DNA of 64,000 nucleotides from Beta vulgaris subsp. vulgaris. Lineage: Eukaryota; Streptophyta; Magnoliopsida; Caryophyllales; Amaranthaceae. Positions 23,839-35,517 of the stretch are shown here, in pieces; the stretch's first letter is position 1; each line of letters begins with the position of its first letter. The notes under the pieces were generated by a model. It worked only from the letters and a program-made list of their open reading frames with translations, had not been told where the DNA came from and did no database searches. The translations under genes and the position numbers were made by a program. Location: assembly GCF_026745355.1 (NCBI RefSeq), contig NC_079205.1, positions 51,569,916 to 51,633,915 of the forward strand. Reading direction: 5' to 3'.

Positions 23839-23854
23839 ATTAGACAGCATGTTT

Positions 23855-25570
23855 CTTCCAAATGCTCTCATTGCTATGGAAGTTTTTCACTCTATGAAGC
23901 ACCGAAATCGAAGCCGAAGAGGTACTGTTGCGATGAAGTTAGACATGAGCAAGGCGTACGACAGAGTTGAATGGGGCTTTCTACGAAAGTTGCTCCTTAC
24001 TATGGGCTTTGACGGGAGATGGGTAAACCTGATCATGGATTGTGTATCTTCTGTTTCTTACTCCTTCATTATTAATGGAGGTGTTTGTGGCTCTGTTACT
24101 CCTGCTAGAGGTCTTCGTCAAGGTGACCCTCTTTCTCCGTATCTCTTTATTATGATTGCTGATGCTTTTTCTAAGATGATTCAGAAGAAAGTTCAAGAGA
24201 AACAGCTTCATGGTGCAAAGGCCAGTCGCAGTGGCCCAGAAATTTCGCATCTTTTCTTTGCAGATGACAGTTTACTCTTTACTAGAGCCTCCCGTCAGGA
24301 ATGCACTACTATAGTTGATATACTCAACCACTATGAATTAGCATCCGGGCAGAAAATTAATTACGAGAAATCGGAAGTCTCTTTTAGTAAAGGAGTCAGT
24401 ATCGGGCAAAGAGAAGAGTTGACGAATATTTTAAGCATGCGGCAGGTTGATAATCACGAGAAGTACCTTGGTATCCCTTCTATCTCTGGTCGATCAAAGA
24501 AAACTCTTTTTGATTCTCTTTTGGATAGAATTTGGAAGAAACTCCAAGGTTGGAAGGAGAAATTGCTTTCCAGAGCCGGAAAAGAGGTTTTGCTAAAGTC
24601 AGTCATCCAGGCCATCCCTACTTATCTGATGGGAGTGTACAAACTTCCCTGCTCCATCATTCAAAAAATCCATTCGGCGATGGCTCGTTTTTGGTGGGGT
24701 AGTTCTGATTCACAACGCAAAATTCACTGGAAAAATTGGGATTCTATGTGCACCTTGAAATGTTTTGGTGGCATGGGTCTCAAAGATCTCAGAGTTTTTA
24801 ACGATGCACTTTTGGGGAGACAAGCGTGGAGGTTAGTTCGTGAGCCCAACTCTTTATTTGCTAGAGTTATGAAGGCTAAGTACTATGCTAAGTGTGATTT
24901 TCTAGAAGCCCCTCTCGGATGTTCTAACAGTTATTCGTGGAGTAGTATTTGGAGCTCAAAGGCTCTCTTGAAGGAAGGCATGGTGTGGCGTGTTGGCAAT
25001 GGTACTCAGATCAAAATATGGGATGATCCATGGGTCTTGGATGATAATGGGCGATACATTACAAGTGAGAAGCAAGGAGATCTAAGCATGGTGAGTGAGC
25101 TCATTGATTTTGACAGAATGCAGTGGAAGGTGCCTATGATTGAAGCTTTATTTAATGAAAGAGATGTAAGTTGCATACTTGCTACTCCCCTTAGCTCTAC
25201 GCCTCTGAAAGATGAGCTAACATGGGCTTTCACCAAGGATGCATGCTACTCGGTGAAGACGGCTTATATGCTTGGCAAGGGAGGAAATCTCGATAATTTC
25301 CATCAAGCTTGGCTCGACATTTGGAGTATGGAGGTTAGTCCTAAAGTTAAGCATTTTATTTGGCGGTTGTGTAGCTACACTCTCCCGGTTCGTGGCTTAC
25401 TTAAGCACCGCCACATGATTGATGATGACTTTTGTCCTCGAGGTTGTGGAGAGCCTGAGACCCAAGAACACGCCATCTTTGGTTGTAATTTATTGCGTGA
25501 TTATTGGGTTGAGAGTGGTTGTGATGAACTGAGATGCTTGGCCCTCGCTGGCCCAATGACTGAGGCTATG
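23855..25570 (+). mobile_element. LINE ORF2 fragment with a long open frame and 16-bp TSD
   Basis: An uninterrupted frame (23849-25588, 579 codons) holds the L1-type reverse transcriptase: KLDMSKAYDRVEW, GLRQGDPLSPYLF, and HLFFADDSLLF with the catalytic FADD. The thumb region KYLGIPSISGRSKK and the zf-RVT zinc-binding region follow (VKTAYMLGKGG ... WRLCSYTLPVRGLLKHR ... CPRGCGEPETQEHAIFGC). The endonuclease and the RNase H domain are missing. ATTAGACAGCATGTTT (23839-23854) and ATTAGACAACATGTTT (25571-25586) flank it. Copy B has the single empty site at 63052-63067. There is no poly(A). First and last residues of the frame come from host sequence. Confidence 0.88.
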
Positions 25571-25586
25571 ATTAGACAACATGTTT

Positions 25587-25903
25587 AGTGGCATACAAAG
25601 GAGAGAAGATGAGACATACCCATATGAGTATATGTGTATTCTAGTTGTTGCATGTAAATCAGATCAACCAAAATTTGTGCATCAGATCTCGCTCAGCCAT
25701 CAGCATCTTTAATTAGCAGGATATGAAATTTTCACAAATATTGTTAACTTAATTGCTATTTTCACAAATTACATTTGATAAAAATCATGGAGAGAGAGAT
25801 GAATGAAGGAATGAAGAGGACGAGTTTGTGATTGATTGAATTGATATAGGAGAGAGAAAGATGAAAAAGCAAATTCCTAAAAGTTTACTTAATTATTGAA
25901 TTT
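25587..25903. other. Host sequence shared with copy B
   Basis: Matches 63068-63368. No coding sequence was seen. In copy B the match ends at a LINE insertion; in copy A it runs on to the AGATC element. Confidence 0.6.
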
Positions 25904-27195
25904 TGAGTTGTATATGAATTCAGTCAAATTTAGGCTATGTTCAGTTCACCTTATTTTTAATTTGCTTATTTCAGATCTAATTAGATCAGATCAGATCAGA
26001 TCAGATCAGAAAAAATAAGTTCAGATCAGATCAGATAAGAAAAAATAAGTTCAGATCAGATCATATCATGCTTATATTTAAAAACTCATTATTATTAAAT
26101 ATCTTTCACCACATATTAATAAAAATTATAATAATTGAATATTAATAAAGTACTCATTGAGACGAATCAAACAAGACCCCACATGACTATATTTTTTCTT
26201 ATATATTGAGAAAAAACTAAAATATTATCTCTAATTGTGAATAGTGTCAAGATTCTAAGTGAGAAAGATAAAAAAATACAAAGGGAGTATTATTATTTAT
26301 AGTACATTTGTTCAAAAGAATTATTATTGTTGTTGTTGTTGTACTTATTAATTATTATTATTGGTAATTATTATTAATCTTGTTGTTACCATTATAAATG
26401 TCTTTGTTATTATTATATTAAGTTATTTTGCTGTTATTAAATAATAGAAAATTAAAAGCCACGTGTTAAGAACATAAGATTGACGCAAAAATAAGAAATA
26501 TATAAAATATGATATCTCAAATTCATGACAACGAAACTACTAAGTTCGGATTACATTTCAAAATAAGCTAAGTGTGATATACAAATTATAAATTTAGATT
26601 CGGTATACCTCTTCCTACCGAATTTCAAATCTCCCTAGCTATTTGAAGTTGCACGATATTTATTTATTTTTTGCTCAAGTCATAGTTGTTTGTATATCTT
26701 ATTCTATTTTATATGGAAAAAAGAGTTGAGTTTGCCGACTTCTCAAGTGTGAAACTTTTTCTTAAGGGAAAGTGTGAAATAACATTGTATAAGTGCTCTT
26801 ATAAAATAATGACTTGAGTTATATAATTATTTTTAGTAATAATAATAATTATGATTATAATTATTATTGTTGTGCTTATAATAATGATAATAATAATTAT
26901 TATTATTAATAATAAAAGTTGTGTAAAAGTTGTAATAGAAATAAAATGATAATAATAGTAATACTATAAAGAAGATCTTATAATGTATTGCATAATAATG
27001 ATTTACAAAGTAATAATATAATAGTAATAATATATTTTATATAAGATAAGATCTTGTAAATCAGATCAGTTCAGATCAGATCAGATCAGATCAGAAAAAA
27101 TAAGTTCAGATCAGATCAGATCAGAAAAAATAAGTTCACATCAGAAAAAATAAGTTCAGATCAGATGAGTTGTATATGAATTCAGTCAAATTTAG
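25904..27195. mobile_element. AGATC-array element between 30-bp direct repeats
   Basis: Thirty bases beginning TGAGTTGTATATGAATTC occur at 25904-25933 and again at 27166-27195. Between them, arrays of (AGATC)n with AGAAAAAATAAGTTC spacers lie near both ends (25975-26070 and 27060-27165) in the same orientation. The 1-kb core is (TTA/TAA)-rich, with no coding sequence. The left end reads GGCTATGTTCAGTTCACC, like a MITE terminus, but no inverted partner is clear on the right. Class unknown. Confidence 0.5.
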
Positions 27196-27242
27196 TTGAG
27201 AGTTGTGAATGGGTTTATGGGTCCAAGTGGAGCAAGTAATAA

Positions 27243-27374
27243 GGGTTTGTTCTGTCCAATTAATTTTTAGTTCAGTTTCTAAATTATAATCATTATTATT
27301 AATTAGTTATAATTTAATTCAGTTTAGTTCAATTCAATTCAGTTCAGTTGTTTTATGTCGAATAGAACAGACTC
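27243..27374. mobile_element. 132-bp Tourist-like MITE of the CTGAA family
   Basis: TAA duplications lie at 27240-27242 and 27375-27377. The right end, reverse-complemented, reads GAGTCTGTTCTATTCGAC and then ATAAAACAACTGAACTGAA. This parallels the left end of the 923-bp MITE at 10034. The left end is more diverged (GGGTTTGTTCTGTCC). No coding sequence. Confidence 0.7.
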
Positions 27375-27613
27375 TAAGTAGAGAATGCTATTATTTTGAT
27401 GCTCGAAATCGAAGTGAGAGACAAGATTGTAGCATGTTGTGAAGCTAAACAAATGTTGTAAATGCTAAAGAAAATTCTTGAAAGCAAGTATATTGTGAAT
27501 GCAATAAATTTTGAAACTTCAATTTTGAATCAGGGAAGATTTTCATGTTAAAAATAACCTGTTCAAAAGTGAAGCTTCATAAGAAGAAAAAATAAAAAAC
27601 TTATGTGGACCTA

Positions 27614-27829
27614 TTTTTTTTTTTTTTTTTTTGATTGGGAAATTAAGTCAGCCCAAGGGCTAACCCATTACCAAGGCTACTAGCCTTGTAGAACTACCAG
27701 CACATTGGCTGGTAAAGCATGCAAAGCATTAAGAAATACCCCCAACATAATGCTGGGGGTAAGGATCGAACCCCTGACCTCAAGGATCAGAGGAGAGTGC
27801 TCTACCACATGAGCTAGCTCCACATCCTT
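27614..27829 (-). mobile_element. tRNA-derived SINE
   Basis: On the minus strand this has an RNA polymerase III A box, TAGCTCATGTGGTAGAG (27816-27800), and a B box, GGTTCGATCC (27772-27763), near its 5' end. It ends in a poly(A) run (poly-T at 27614-27632). Target duplications ACTTATGTGGACCTA (27599-27613) and ACTTATGTTGACCTA (27830-27844) flank it. A CCCCCA/TGGGGG hairpin lies at 27739-27759. Transcription would be internal and its mobility would depend on LINE enzymes. Confidence 0.9.
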
Positions 27830-27879
27830 ACTTATGTTGACCTAATACTAATTCATGTTATTTATGAAAAATAAATGGT

Positions 27880-29257
27880 CACTATAAGAAAAAATAGATA
27901 TATAAGATGAATACATATAGAGTTAACATTCAACTTTGTGAAAAAAAAAAAAATTACTATATCACAAAGTGAAAATATCATTATGATAAACTATTATGAG
28001 AAATAGTGACTATATTAAAAAAGAAAAAAAGAACGGTCACTATGATAAATAGTAACGGTATAGTTTAACTTAATATTTTAAAAAGTTACTATAAGAAGAA
28101 GAAAAAAGTCACTATATTAAATAAATGGCTTTGCTCTACAATAATATTATTGTGGACTAGGTTCACGCAATATTAACTCAAGAACAAATTGCTAAATTTA
28201 AGTTAAATTTTCCATTTGTGGACCATTTTTTTATTTTCTTTCAAATTTAAGTTTGGTGTTTGGAAGCTCAAGTGTGGTTTTCCTTTCATGTGGAAGCTTC
28301 ACATCTATCTTTCTCTTAAATATTTTTTCTTCTTTTTCTCCATTTCTTTTAATTTTTTATATTAATTAGTTTGATTTCATTGGATTCATAATATTATCAT
28401 TAATCTTAAAAAAAAGAAACAATCAATTTGTAAGAAGGAGGATAGATATTGTTTCAATCTGACTGATAGAGTACATTATATGATTTCATTGAGATTTTCA
28501 TGTTAAAAACAACATCAACAAACGCAGAAAGAGGAGAGAGAAAGAGAATACTAGTGACCCCGTCGAGGAGCACCAACAACAACACCAACAACAACTCTAT
28601 CGCGCGGCCGCAAGAGCAGGAGCGACAGAGAGGAACAACGCGCGGGGAGGGTAACTCACCCAGAATAGAGGAAGAAGAAAGCGAGTGGACGCGAAACTCC
28701 GATGATACCACAGTGGTGCTTCGTGGATGTACGGCTTTTTATTTCGTTGTTTTTTCATTTTCATTCGTTTTTTTCATTTTCGTTATTTTTTTTTCATTTT
28801 CTTTCATTTTTCTTACTGTAAATTTCGACTGTTATTCGTTTTTTATTTTCGTTCCTTCTTATTGATATATAATTTCGTTCGTTCTTTTTTTTTTTTTACT
28901 ATAAATTGTAATTTGATGTCCATGTTGATTGTTAATAAATAATTTCGTTTTGTTTGTTTGTTGATTCATTTTTTGATTTTTCCTGTTGTAAATTTCTTGA
29001 TATATTTAGGAGTAAAAAATTGCCAAAAAAAAAAAAAAAAATCGGTCAAAAAGGTTGCGTTATGGTCAAAACCGCATCCTTTTGTAAAAAGAATGATTGC
29101 GTTTTAGGCCCAAAACCGCAGCCCTTCCAGAAGGGCTGCGGTTTTGGGCCTAAACGCAACCCTTCATTGTGAAGGGTTGCTACGGAAAGGGCTGCTGGCC
29201 AAAAACGCACCGTTAGGCCTGTTTTAACCGCAACCCTTCCGTTTTTTTCCACTAGTG
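27880..29257. mobile_element. CACTA-like element (right end clear, left end uncertain)
   Basis: The right end, reverse-complemented, is CACTAGTGGAAAAAAACGG. It is followed by repeated GGGTTGCGGTTT/GGGTTGCGTTT motifs (29045-29250), typical CACTA subterminal repeats. The best left partner is CACTATAAGAAAAAATAG at 27880, with scattered GTCACTAT motifs nearby. The flanking trinucleotides (GGT and AAT) do not match, so the left boundary is not secure. No transposase was seen. 28500-28730 is a GC-richer patch with CAACAACAAC repeats and no recognisable product. Confidence 0.45.
29106..29151. repeat. Perfect 22-bp-arm hairpin
   Basis: Arms at 29106-29127 and 29130-29151 are exact reverse complements separated by CA. 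The arm includes CCGCAGCCCTTC. It lies inside the subterminal region of the CACTA-like element. Confidence 0.95.
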
Positions 29258-29299
29258 AATCTTCTCTTATGTGTTAAATTATAGACCTTAACCATATAC

Positions 29300-32200
29300 A
29301 TTCCCGACTAGCCTCATGGATAACTAATCTCATAATGGTTAGAAAAATTAGTTGTAATCGTTTGTTTCATAAAACGCCAAGAGATGGCAATACCTCCACA
29401 TAGAGCTGGCCATGGGACGGGGGCCGACACAAGGGCCGGCACGGCACGACACGATTTGAGCCCGGCCCAGCACGAGTACGCTATGAGCACGGCACCGCAC
29501 GCCGGCACGAGTGGTGGGTCGTGGGCCATGCATGAACAACATTCTAAAAGTTTGGCACGAACCCGGCACGAGCACGACGGGTCGGCCCACAAGTTGGCAC
29601 GCTTATTTTGGTTAAAATTTCATATATACATTAAAATTTGTATAAGGCACGATGGCACGGCACGTGGGCCGGGTCGTGCATGGGCCTTATATTTTACAAC
29701 TTGGCACGAGCCCGGCACGACACGAGCATTTCTTAGCCCGTTTTGGCACGGCACGTTGTGGCACGAGGCACGCGGGCTTGGCACGTGGGCCGTCCCGGCA
29801 CGGCTCGTGGCCACCTCTACCACAAGTGAAAACATAACCAGTTTGATATTGAATATTATGAGGATCATACAAGTAACCTGCATCTGCAAAACCAATCAAA
29901 TCTTCTTTCTCTAGATTATTAAAGAACAAGCCCATATATTTTGTACCTTGGAGGTAACAAAATGTTTAATTCCATTCCAATACCTTCGGGTTGGATATGA
30001 ACTAAACCTTGCTAACAAATTCACAACAAATGATATGTCAGGTCTTTTATGACTAGCAAGGTACATCAATGCCCATTAGCACTTAAGTATGGTACTTCAG
30101 GACCTAGGATCTCTTCATTATTTTCTCGAGGGCGGAAAGGATCTTTCTCTACATTAAGTGATCTTACAACCATAAGGATACCTAAAGGATATGCTTTATC
30201 CATTGAAAATCTCTTAGAAATATTTTCTGTGTATGTTGTTTGATGCACAAGGATTCCATTCTTTAGGTGCTCAATTTGTAACCCAACCAAAATTTTGTTT
30301 TTCCAAGGTCTTTCATTTCGAATTCCTTCTTTAAGCACACCATCACTGAAATCTCTTCAGGAGTTCCAATAATATCAAATCATCAACATACATTGCAATT
30401 ATAACAAACCTGATCCAAATCTCTTTATAAAGATGCATGAGCTAATAGGATCATTTTATAGCATACTTTGACAAGTATTCATTGAGGCGGTTATACACAT
30501 ACGTCCATATTGTTTCAATCCATGAAGGATCTATTTAATTTGATTGAGTATTGTTTTCGAGACCTGATCTTGTTGCTTTTGGCAACTTAAATCCTTCTGG
30601 AGTTTCATATAAATATCATTATCCAGTGGACCTTATAGATAACTTCTGAATATATCCATTAAGCGTAAGTCAAGTGATTCTCTTATCGTTAGACTAATTA
30701 GATATCTAAAAGTAGTTGCATCCACTATATGATAGTATGTCTCTTCATAATCAATACATGGTCTTGTGAGAATTCTTGTGCAACTAATCATGCTTTATAT
30801 ATTACAACTTCACCCTTTTCATTTCGCTTTCGCACAAAGACCCATTTATATACTATTAGTTTTACACCTTCAGGTATATGGGCTACAGTCCAAATACTTC
30901 TCTTTTTGAAAGAGAATGTAATTCAACTTCAATTGCTACTTTCCACTTTGGCTAATCATCTCTTTTTCTGCATTCTTGAGATGACTTTGGTTCATGATCC
31001 TCATCATCATTCATAACATCTAATGCTTCATTGCATGCAAAAACATCATCAAAGATGATTCTATTTCAATTCCATGTAAATTCCAGACATATATAATTTA
31101 TTGAGATCTCTTATTTTAGGTACGTGAATTTTTTCTTCAATCATGTCTAAAGTCTCTTCCGGAAATCTTCCAAAATGAGTTAAATCCTCAATTTGACCAT
31201 CATAAACTATTGCTCCTTTCCTTTTACGAGGATTCTTGTCTTTGGAACCGATTGGTCTGCCACGCTTCTAGCATGCTTTAGACTCATTAGCAACTTTATT
31301 TTGTCCTTCAGGGATCTCGACTTTCAGTGGAGCATTTACAACTGTATATATGACTTAGTCACTCTTTTTGGGTCAGTAAAAGCGGCTGGCAATTGATTTA
31401 CTAAACTTTAATTTGTAAATGAATTATCTCTTAAACTACTAGTTCACATTGTCTAGTACGAGGATAAAGATGAGATAGTGATAATTCATTACAACTAATT
31501 TCTTTTTCCAGTTGTTTGTTTTCTCCCCCTAAAGATGGAAAACTGATTCATTAAAATGACAATCAGCAAAACAAGCTGTAAATAAAACCTCTGTAGTTGG
31601 CTCAAGATATTTGATTATTGATGGGGATTCAAATCCAACATATTCTCATCCTTCTTTAAGGACCCATCTTGGAGCGTTGTGGTGGAGCTATTGGAACATA
31701 AACTGCGCATCCGAAAATTCTAAGATGGGAGATATTTGGTTGCTGACCAAAACAATTGTGAAGAGGAGAATTTATGGAAAATTGTTGGCCTAATGTGAAC
31801 CAGTGTTGGTGCATTTAATATAGCATGTCCCAAGCATTATAGGAAGTTTAGACTTCATAAGTAATGATTTGCAATTATTTGAAGCCATTTAATTAATAAC
31901 TCTGCATGACCGTTTTGTGTATGAACAGTGCTACAGGATGTTCAACATTTATCCCAATGGACATGTAATCATCAAATAATGCTTGAGAAGTAAATTCACC
32001 GGCATTGTCAAGACAAATAGTCTTGATAAGAGTATCTGGAAATGGGCTCGTAATTTGATCATTTAAGCAAGCAATAATCGCAAACGTCAGGTTGTGAGTT
32101 GATAGCAAAGATACATGTGACCATCTAGTCTATGCATTGATTAAAACCATAAAACATCGAAATGATCCACATGGGAGATGTATTACCCACATATATCTCT

Positions 32201-32740
32201 TTGTATACGTTTCAGAAATTGATAGATTCAAAATTTATCTTAACTGGTGATGGGTGAATTATCAATTTGCCCTGTGAGCAAGCAGCACATGAAAAATTGT
32301 GAGAAATAATATGTTGGCTTCTCAGTGAATGTCCACAAGAAATATATATGATTCTTCGCATCATTATTGAACTAGTATGGCCTAACTGGTCATGCCAAAC
32401 TACAAAGTTATTCGTAAACTTCTGGTTTACTATAACATGTGTTTCAATTGTATAAATTTTCATGTAGTATAAACCAGTGGAGAATGTAGGCAATTTCTCC
32501 AATATAAGTTTTGTGCCTTGGTTATGCTAGTGATTTGAAGGAATTCGTCATTTCCTTCACTAATTGTCTCAATATGATATGCATTACTGCAAATATCTTT
32601 AAAAATTAATAAATTTCTATGAGACATAGGAGAATATAATGCTTCATTAATTTCAAATTTCGTTCCCCTAGAGAACAATATATTTGGTCTTTTGGAGCCT
32701 TCTATAATATGTATACTACCCGATATGGTACTCATACTAC
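29300..32740 (-). pseudogene. Ty1/copia polyprotein copia-3, heavily decayed
   Basis: From high to low coordinates: a protease-linker region (GTKFEINEALYSPMSHRNLL, 32640-32700); GAG-pre-integrase (VVWHDQLGHTSSIMMRRII); integrase (IKTICLDNAGEFTSQALFDD, about 32000); RT tail (ILVGLQIEHLKNGILVHQTT, 30275-30330); RNase H (DLIGFADAGYLYDPH and YQTGYVFTCG). RNase H is then split by the hAT-like element and continues IAISWRFMKQTI. Many stops and shifts occur, and 30340-31890 keeps only short scraps. No LTRs were recognised. Confidence 0.8.
29401..29819. mobile_element. GC-rich hAT-like element splitting copia-3 RNase H
   Basis: Ends are TAGAGCTGGCCATG and, reverse-complemented, TAGAGGTGGCCACG. CCACA lies on both sides (29396-29400 and 29820-29824). 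Removing the element and one CCACA restores YVFTCGG-IAISW. The interior is dense in GGCACG/CGGCACGAGC with an AT-rich middle (29605-29640). TAGAGGTGGCCA ends with GC-rich flanks resemble plant hAT MITEs, but the visible duplication is 5 bp rather than 8. Long frames here come from the high GC and are not genes. Confidence 0.75.
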
Positions 32741-33076
32741 CCTTTTAATTATAATCTGAGAGAAATATTTCTTATTTTTAAGCATAGTATGAGTAGTTGC
32801 GTCATCGACAAGGCATAATTCTTCATCATTTGTTGCCAACTGAACTTGGTGGATATTCATATTATTCAAAGAAATAAAATATTTGTCACAAATTTAAGCA
32901 TATTCAAAATAAGGATGATAATATACCTAAATTGATTAAAATACATTGAACAAGGGAAGAGAAAATATAGAGAATAGAAACTATCAGTTTGTCGATTCTC
33001 TTTTCCAATAGATAGAGAAATATATAAATATATACACCCTAACGGTATTATGGACATCCACAATATAATATATATA
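32741..33076. other. No gene seen
   Basis: AT-rich sequence between the start of copia-3 homology and the repeat unit at 33077. It may hold remains of copia-3 gag, but nothing recognisable was found. Confidence 0.4.
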
Positions 33077-34006
33077 CTAGTTTTGAAGTACGTGCATTGC
33101 ACGGGTTATTGTTTATTTATTTTTTTGCAAATTTTTTGTTAACATTTTTTATTACATCCATATTTTTTATTTTCTTAAAAACCATGCCCAAATCCATTGT
33201 TGCAGTACGTAGAAAAAGACAAAAAAAAGTATAATATTATACTTTAATTTCTAAATTTGTTATATAAATTTTTATATTTTTAATATTAATTTCCCAATAA
33301 TTAATATGGCTAACAATAGATAACACGGTTTTAACATGGAAAATAGCCGAATGATACTTTAAGAAAGTAAAGGGTAATAATTTAATAGATGCAGGACAGA
33401 AAGAATAGAGAAAAAATATGAGTGTCAACCACAACTTCAACTTTTAATATAGCACGTAAACACTAACACATATAAAATAGAAGATGAGAAAGCCAAAAAG
33501 AAGATCATAATGATGGTATCATAAATAAAAATAACTTAAATATAAAAGTAACCTCTATAATAATCAACAATACTATTTAAGAGAAAAAAAAATATATTCA
33601 TCAATCATGATCATATCAAGACTTATCAAACTTCCTCTTTTTTCTGATCTGCGACCTCAAATAGTCTAGAAACTCGAACCTTGATTTCCCAATTAGTTTA
33701 GGTAGAATTAAGTTCATCGAGAAAAGAATATGACATATAGATATATGAAAAAGAAAAACATAAATAATATTAGACATAACTATTCTAGGAATAAAATAAT
33801 TAGTCAATTGCATAATACTTTTTCAATGTCGTTGACAAACTTTCATTTGATTCTTCATGTAATGTCATCATGGTATGTTATATATTCAAAACTATATGTA
33901 TGTATTTTTTATCTTTATATAACTCAATTTCTAAAAGTATAATTTTGAAAGACATATATAATTGCTATTGTTACATATCATACGCTATTTTTATAATTAA
34001 TTTATA

Positions 34007-34248
34007 TTTCCTCCGTTTCACAATAAGTGAAACACTTTCCTTATTTGGAATAATCACAATAAGTTAAACCAAGCTCCAAATGGTAAAAAAAGTTCACTTT
34101 TATTACAAATATACCACTAAAAAGTAAGAAGGGACCACAATTTTAATACTTCTTCACTCTACCTTATTGTGGTCTCAACTTTCTCTCTCTACATTTCTTG
34201 ATAACTCCCCACTTTTTCTATGTTTCACTTATTGTAAAACGGAGGAAG
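34007..34248. mobile_element. Stowaway MITE (242 bp)
   Basis: Terminal repeats YTTCCTCCGTTTYACAATA on both ends. TA duplications lie at 34005-34006 and 34249-34250. Unit 2 lacks it at the matching place (about 39971), so it inserted after the two units separated. Confidence 0.85.
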
Positions 34249-34606
34249 TATGTATTTAAAGTAAATAATAAATAATACGTTATTGTTCATATAAATAAAC
34301 AGAGGTTTATAAGTTGTAAAACTATACTATATATTGAACTCTTCGATGGTAAAAAAAAATATTGTGAATCATGTAGCAAGTTATATATAATTTACATAGT
34401 TGAATAGTTTAGGTTGTTTATTTAAAATCAGAGTGTAATCTTCACTTATTAAAAATACCTTATATGTATTTATATCTATGTTAAACACAATTTTTTTATG
34501 AAAAATACAAACTAAATAGAATGACATGTCATGCTTAGGTGGAGCTCTCAATAATATTCTAAGGTTGTTTTAAAAATCATACTCTAATTTTTTTATCATC
34601 CAAAAC

Positions 34607-34642
<36 letters not shown>

Positions 34643-34651
34643 ATATATATA
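34607..34651. repeat. (TA)n microsatellite
   Basis: About 45 bp of alternating TA with one TTA interruption. The corresponding place in unit 2 (about 40510) has no expansion. Confidence 0.95.
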
Positions 34652-35049
34652 ACTTTATCGCTATAGATTTTAATTTTTGTTGTGATTGCAAAATTTCCTT
34701 AATAAATTTTGTTGGAATACTAAATTGATCCTCTAGAGTTTTAAAATACAACGTAGAGTTTGACCAATATCAACCATTGAATAAAAAATATGTTATCTTC
34801 CAAAACCCCATCAATTTTTTCTCATCAAAATCCACCCCCTTATCCCCCCCCCTCACCAATACACTCCCTTAATTTAAAATGTATGGTTCATCCATTCAAA
34901 AAAATGTATATGGTTCATATACAACTCTACCTTGTAGAATTTTATTAAAACTCTAGAAGATCCGGACTCATAAAACTGAGATTTTGAAAGATAATATGTT
35001 CAATCCTGTAAATTGGACCTATGATAAAATACTATAATCACATATAGTA

Positions 35050-35315
35050 TTCCCTCCGTTTCCTAAAGATCTTCCCTCTTTCCGTTTAAGTGCGTTTGCA
35101 AAAGATCTTCCCTCTTTTACTTTATTCCTTATTTGGAAATTTTTTCCCTTTTTTACCCTCTCATGTCCCTATCATATGATCCACCATTGCATTATTAATT
35201 CAATTTTACTCCCTTTCTCTCTCCAACTTTAACCCCTTTTTATTTGTTTATCTATCTTAACCCATTGGTATCTGTAGGAACAGTAACAAGGAAGATCTTT
35301 AGGGAACGGAGGAAG
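35050..35315. mobile_element. Stowaway MITE (266 bp)
   Basis: Ends are TTCCCTCCGTTTCCTAAAG and, reverse-complemented, CTTCCTCCGTTCCCTAAAG. TA lies on both sides (35048-35049 and 35316-35317). No coding sequence. Confidence 0.85.
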
Positions 35316-35517
35316 TACAATATAGTTATGACTTATAAGTTTTATTATATGTATCTAAAAGAAAAACTAAGTAATGTCTTACCATTCATTTAGCTAAATA
35401 TATATTCACCAGTTGTAAAATTATATTGCAAATGAATCTTATTTTGAAGTATATTTCAAGCACCCTCAAATGGTAAAAAATTATGATGCTTTGAATTAGG
35501 TAACAAAAGTTATATTC

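Noticed and set aside
27761..27820. Possible tRNA gene on the minus strand
   Set aside because: A and B boxes are present, but the cloverleaf is incomplete and a poly(A) tail with 15-bp target duplications shows that this is a SINE.
28500..28865. 121-codon + strand frame with Thr/Asn and then Phe-rich residues
   Set aside because: It spans (CAA)n and T-rich sequence inside a CACTA-like element. No domain was seen and it has no relative in the window.
29384..29914. Long open frame (176 codons) on the + strand and overlapping minus-strand frames
   Set aside because: They cover a GC-rich hAT-like element with GGCACG repeats. Few stops are expected there by composition, and the frames cross element boundaries.
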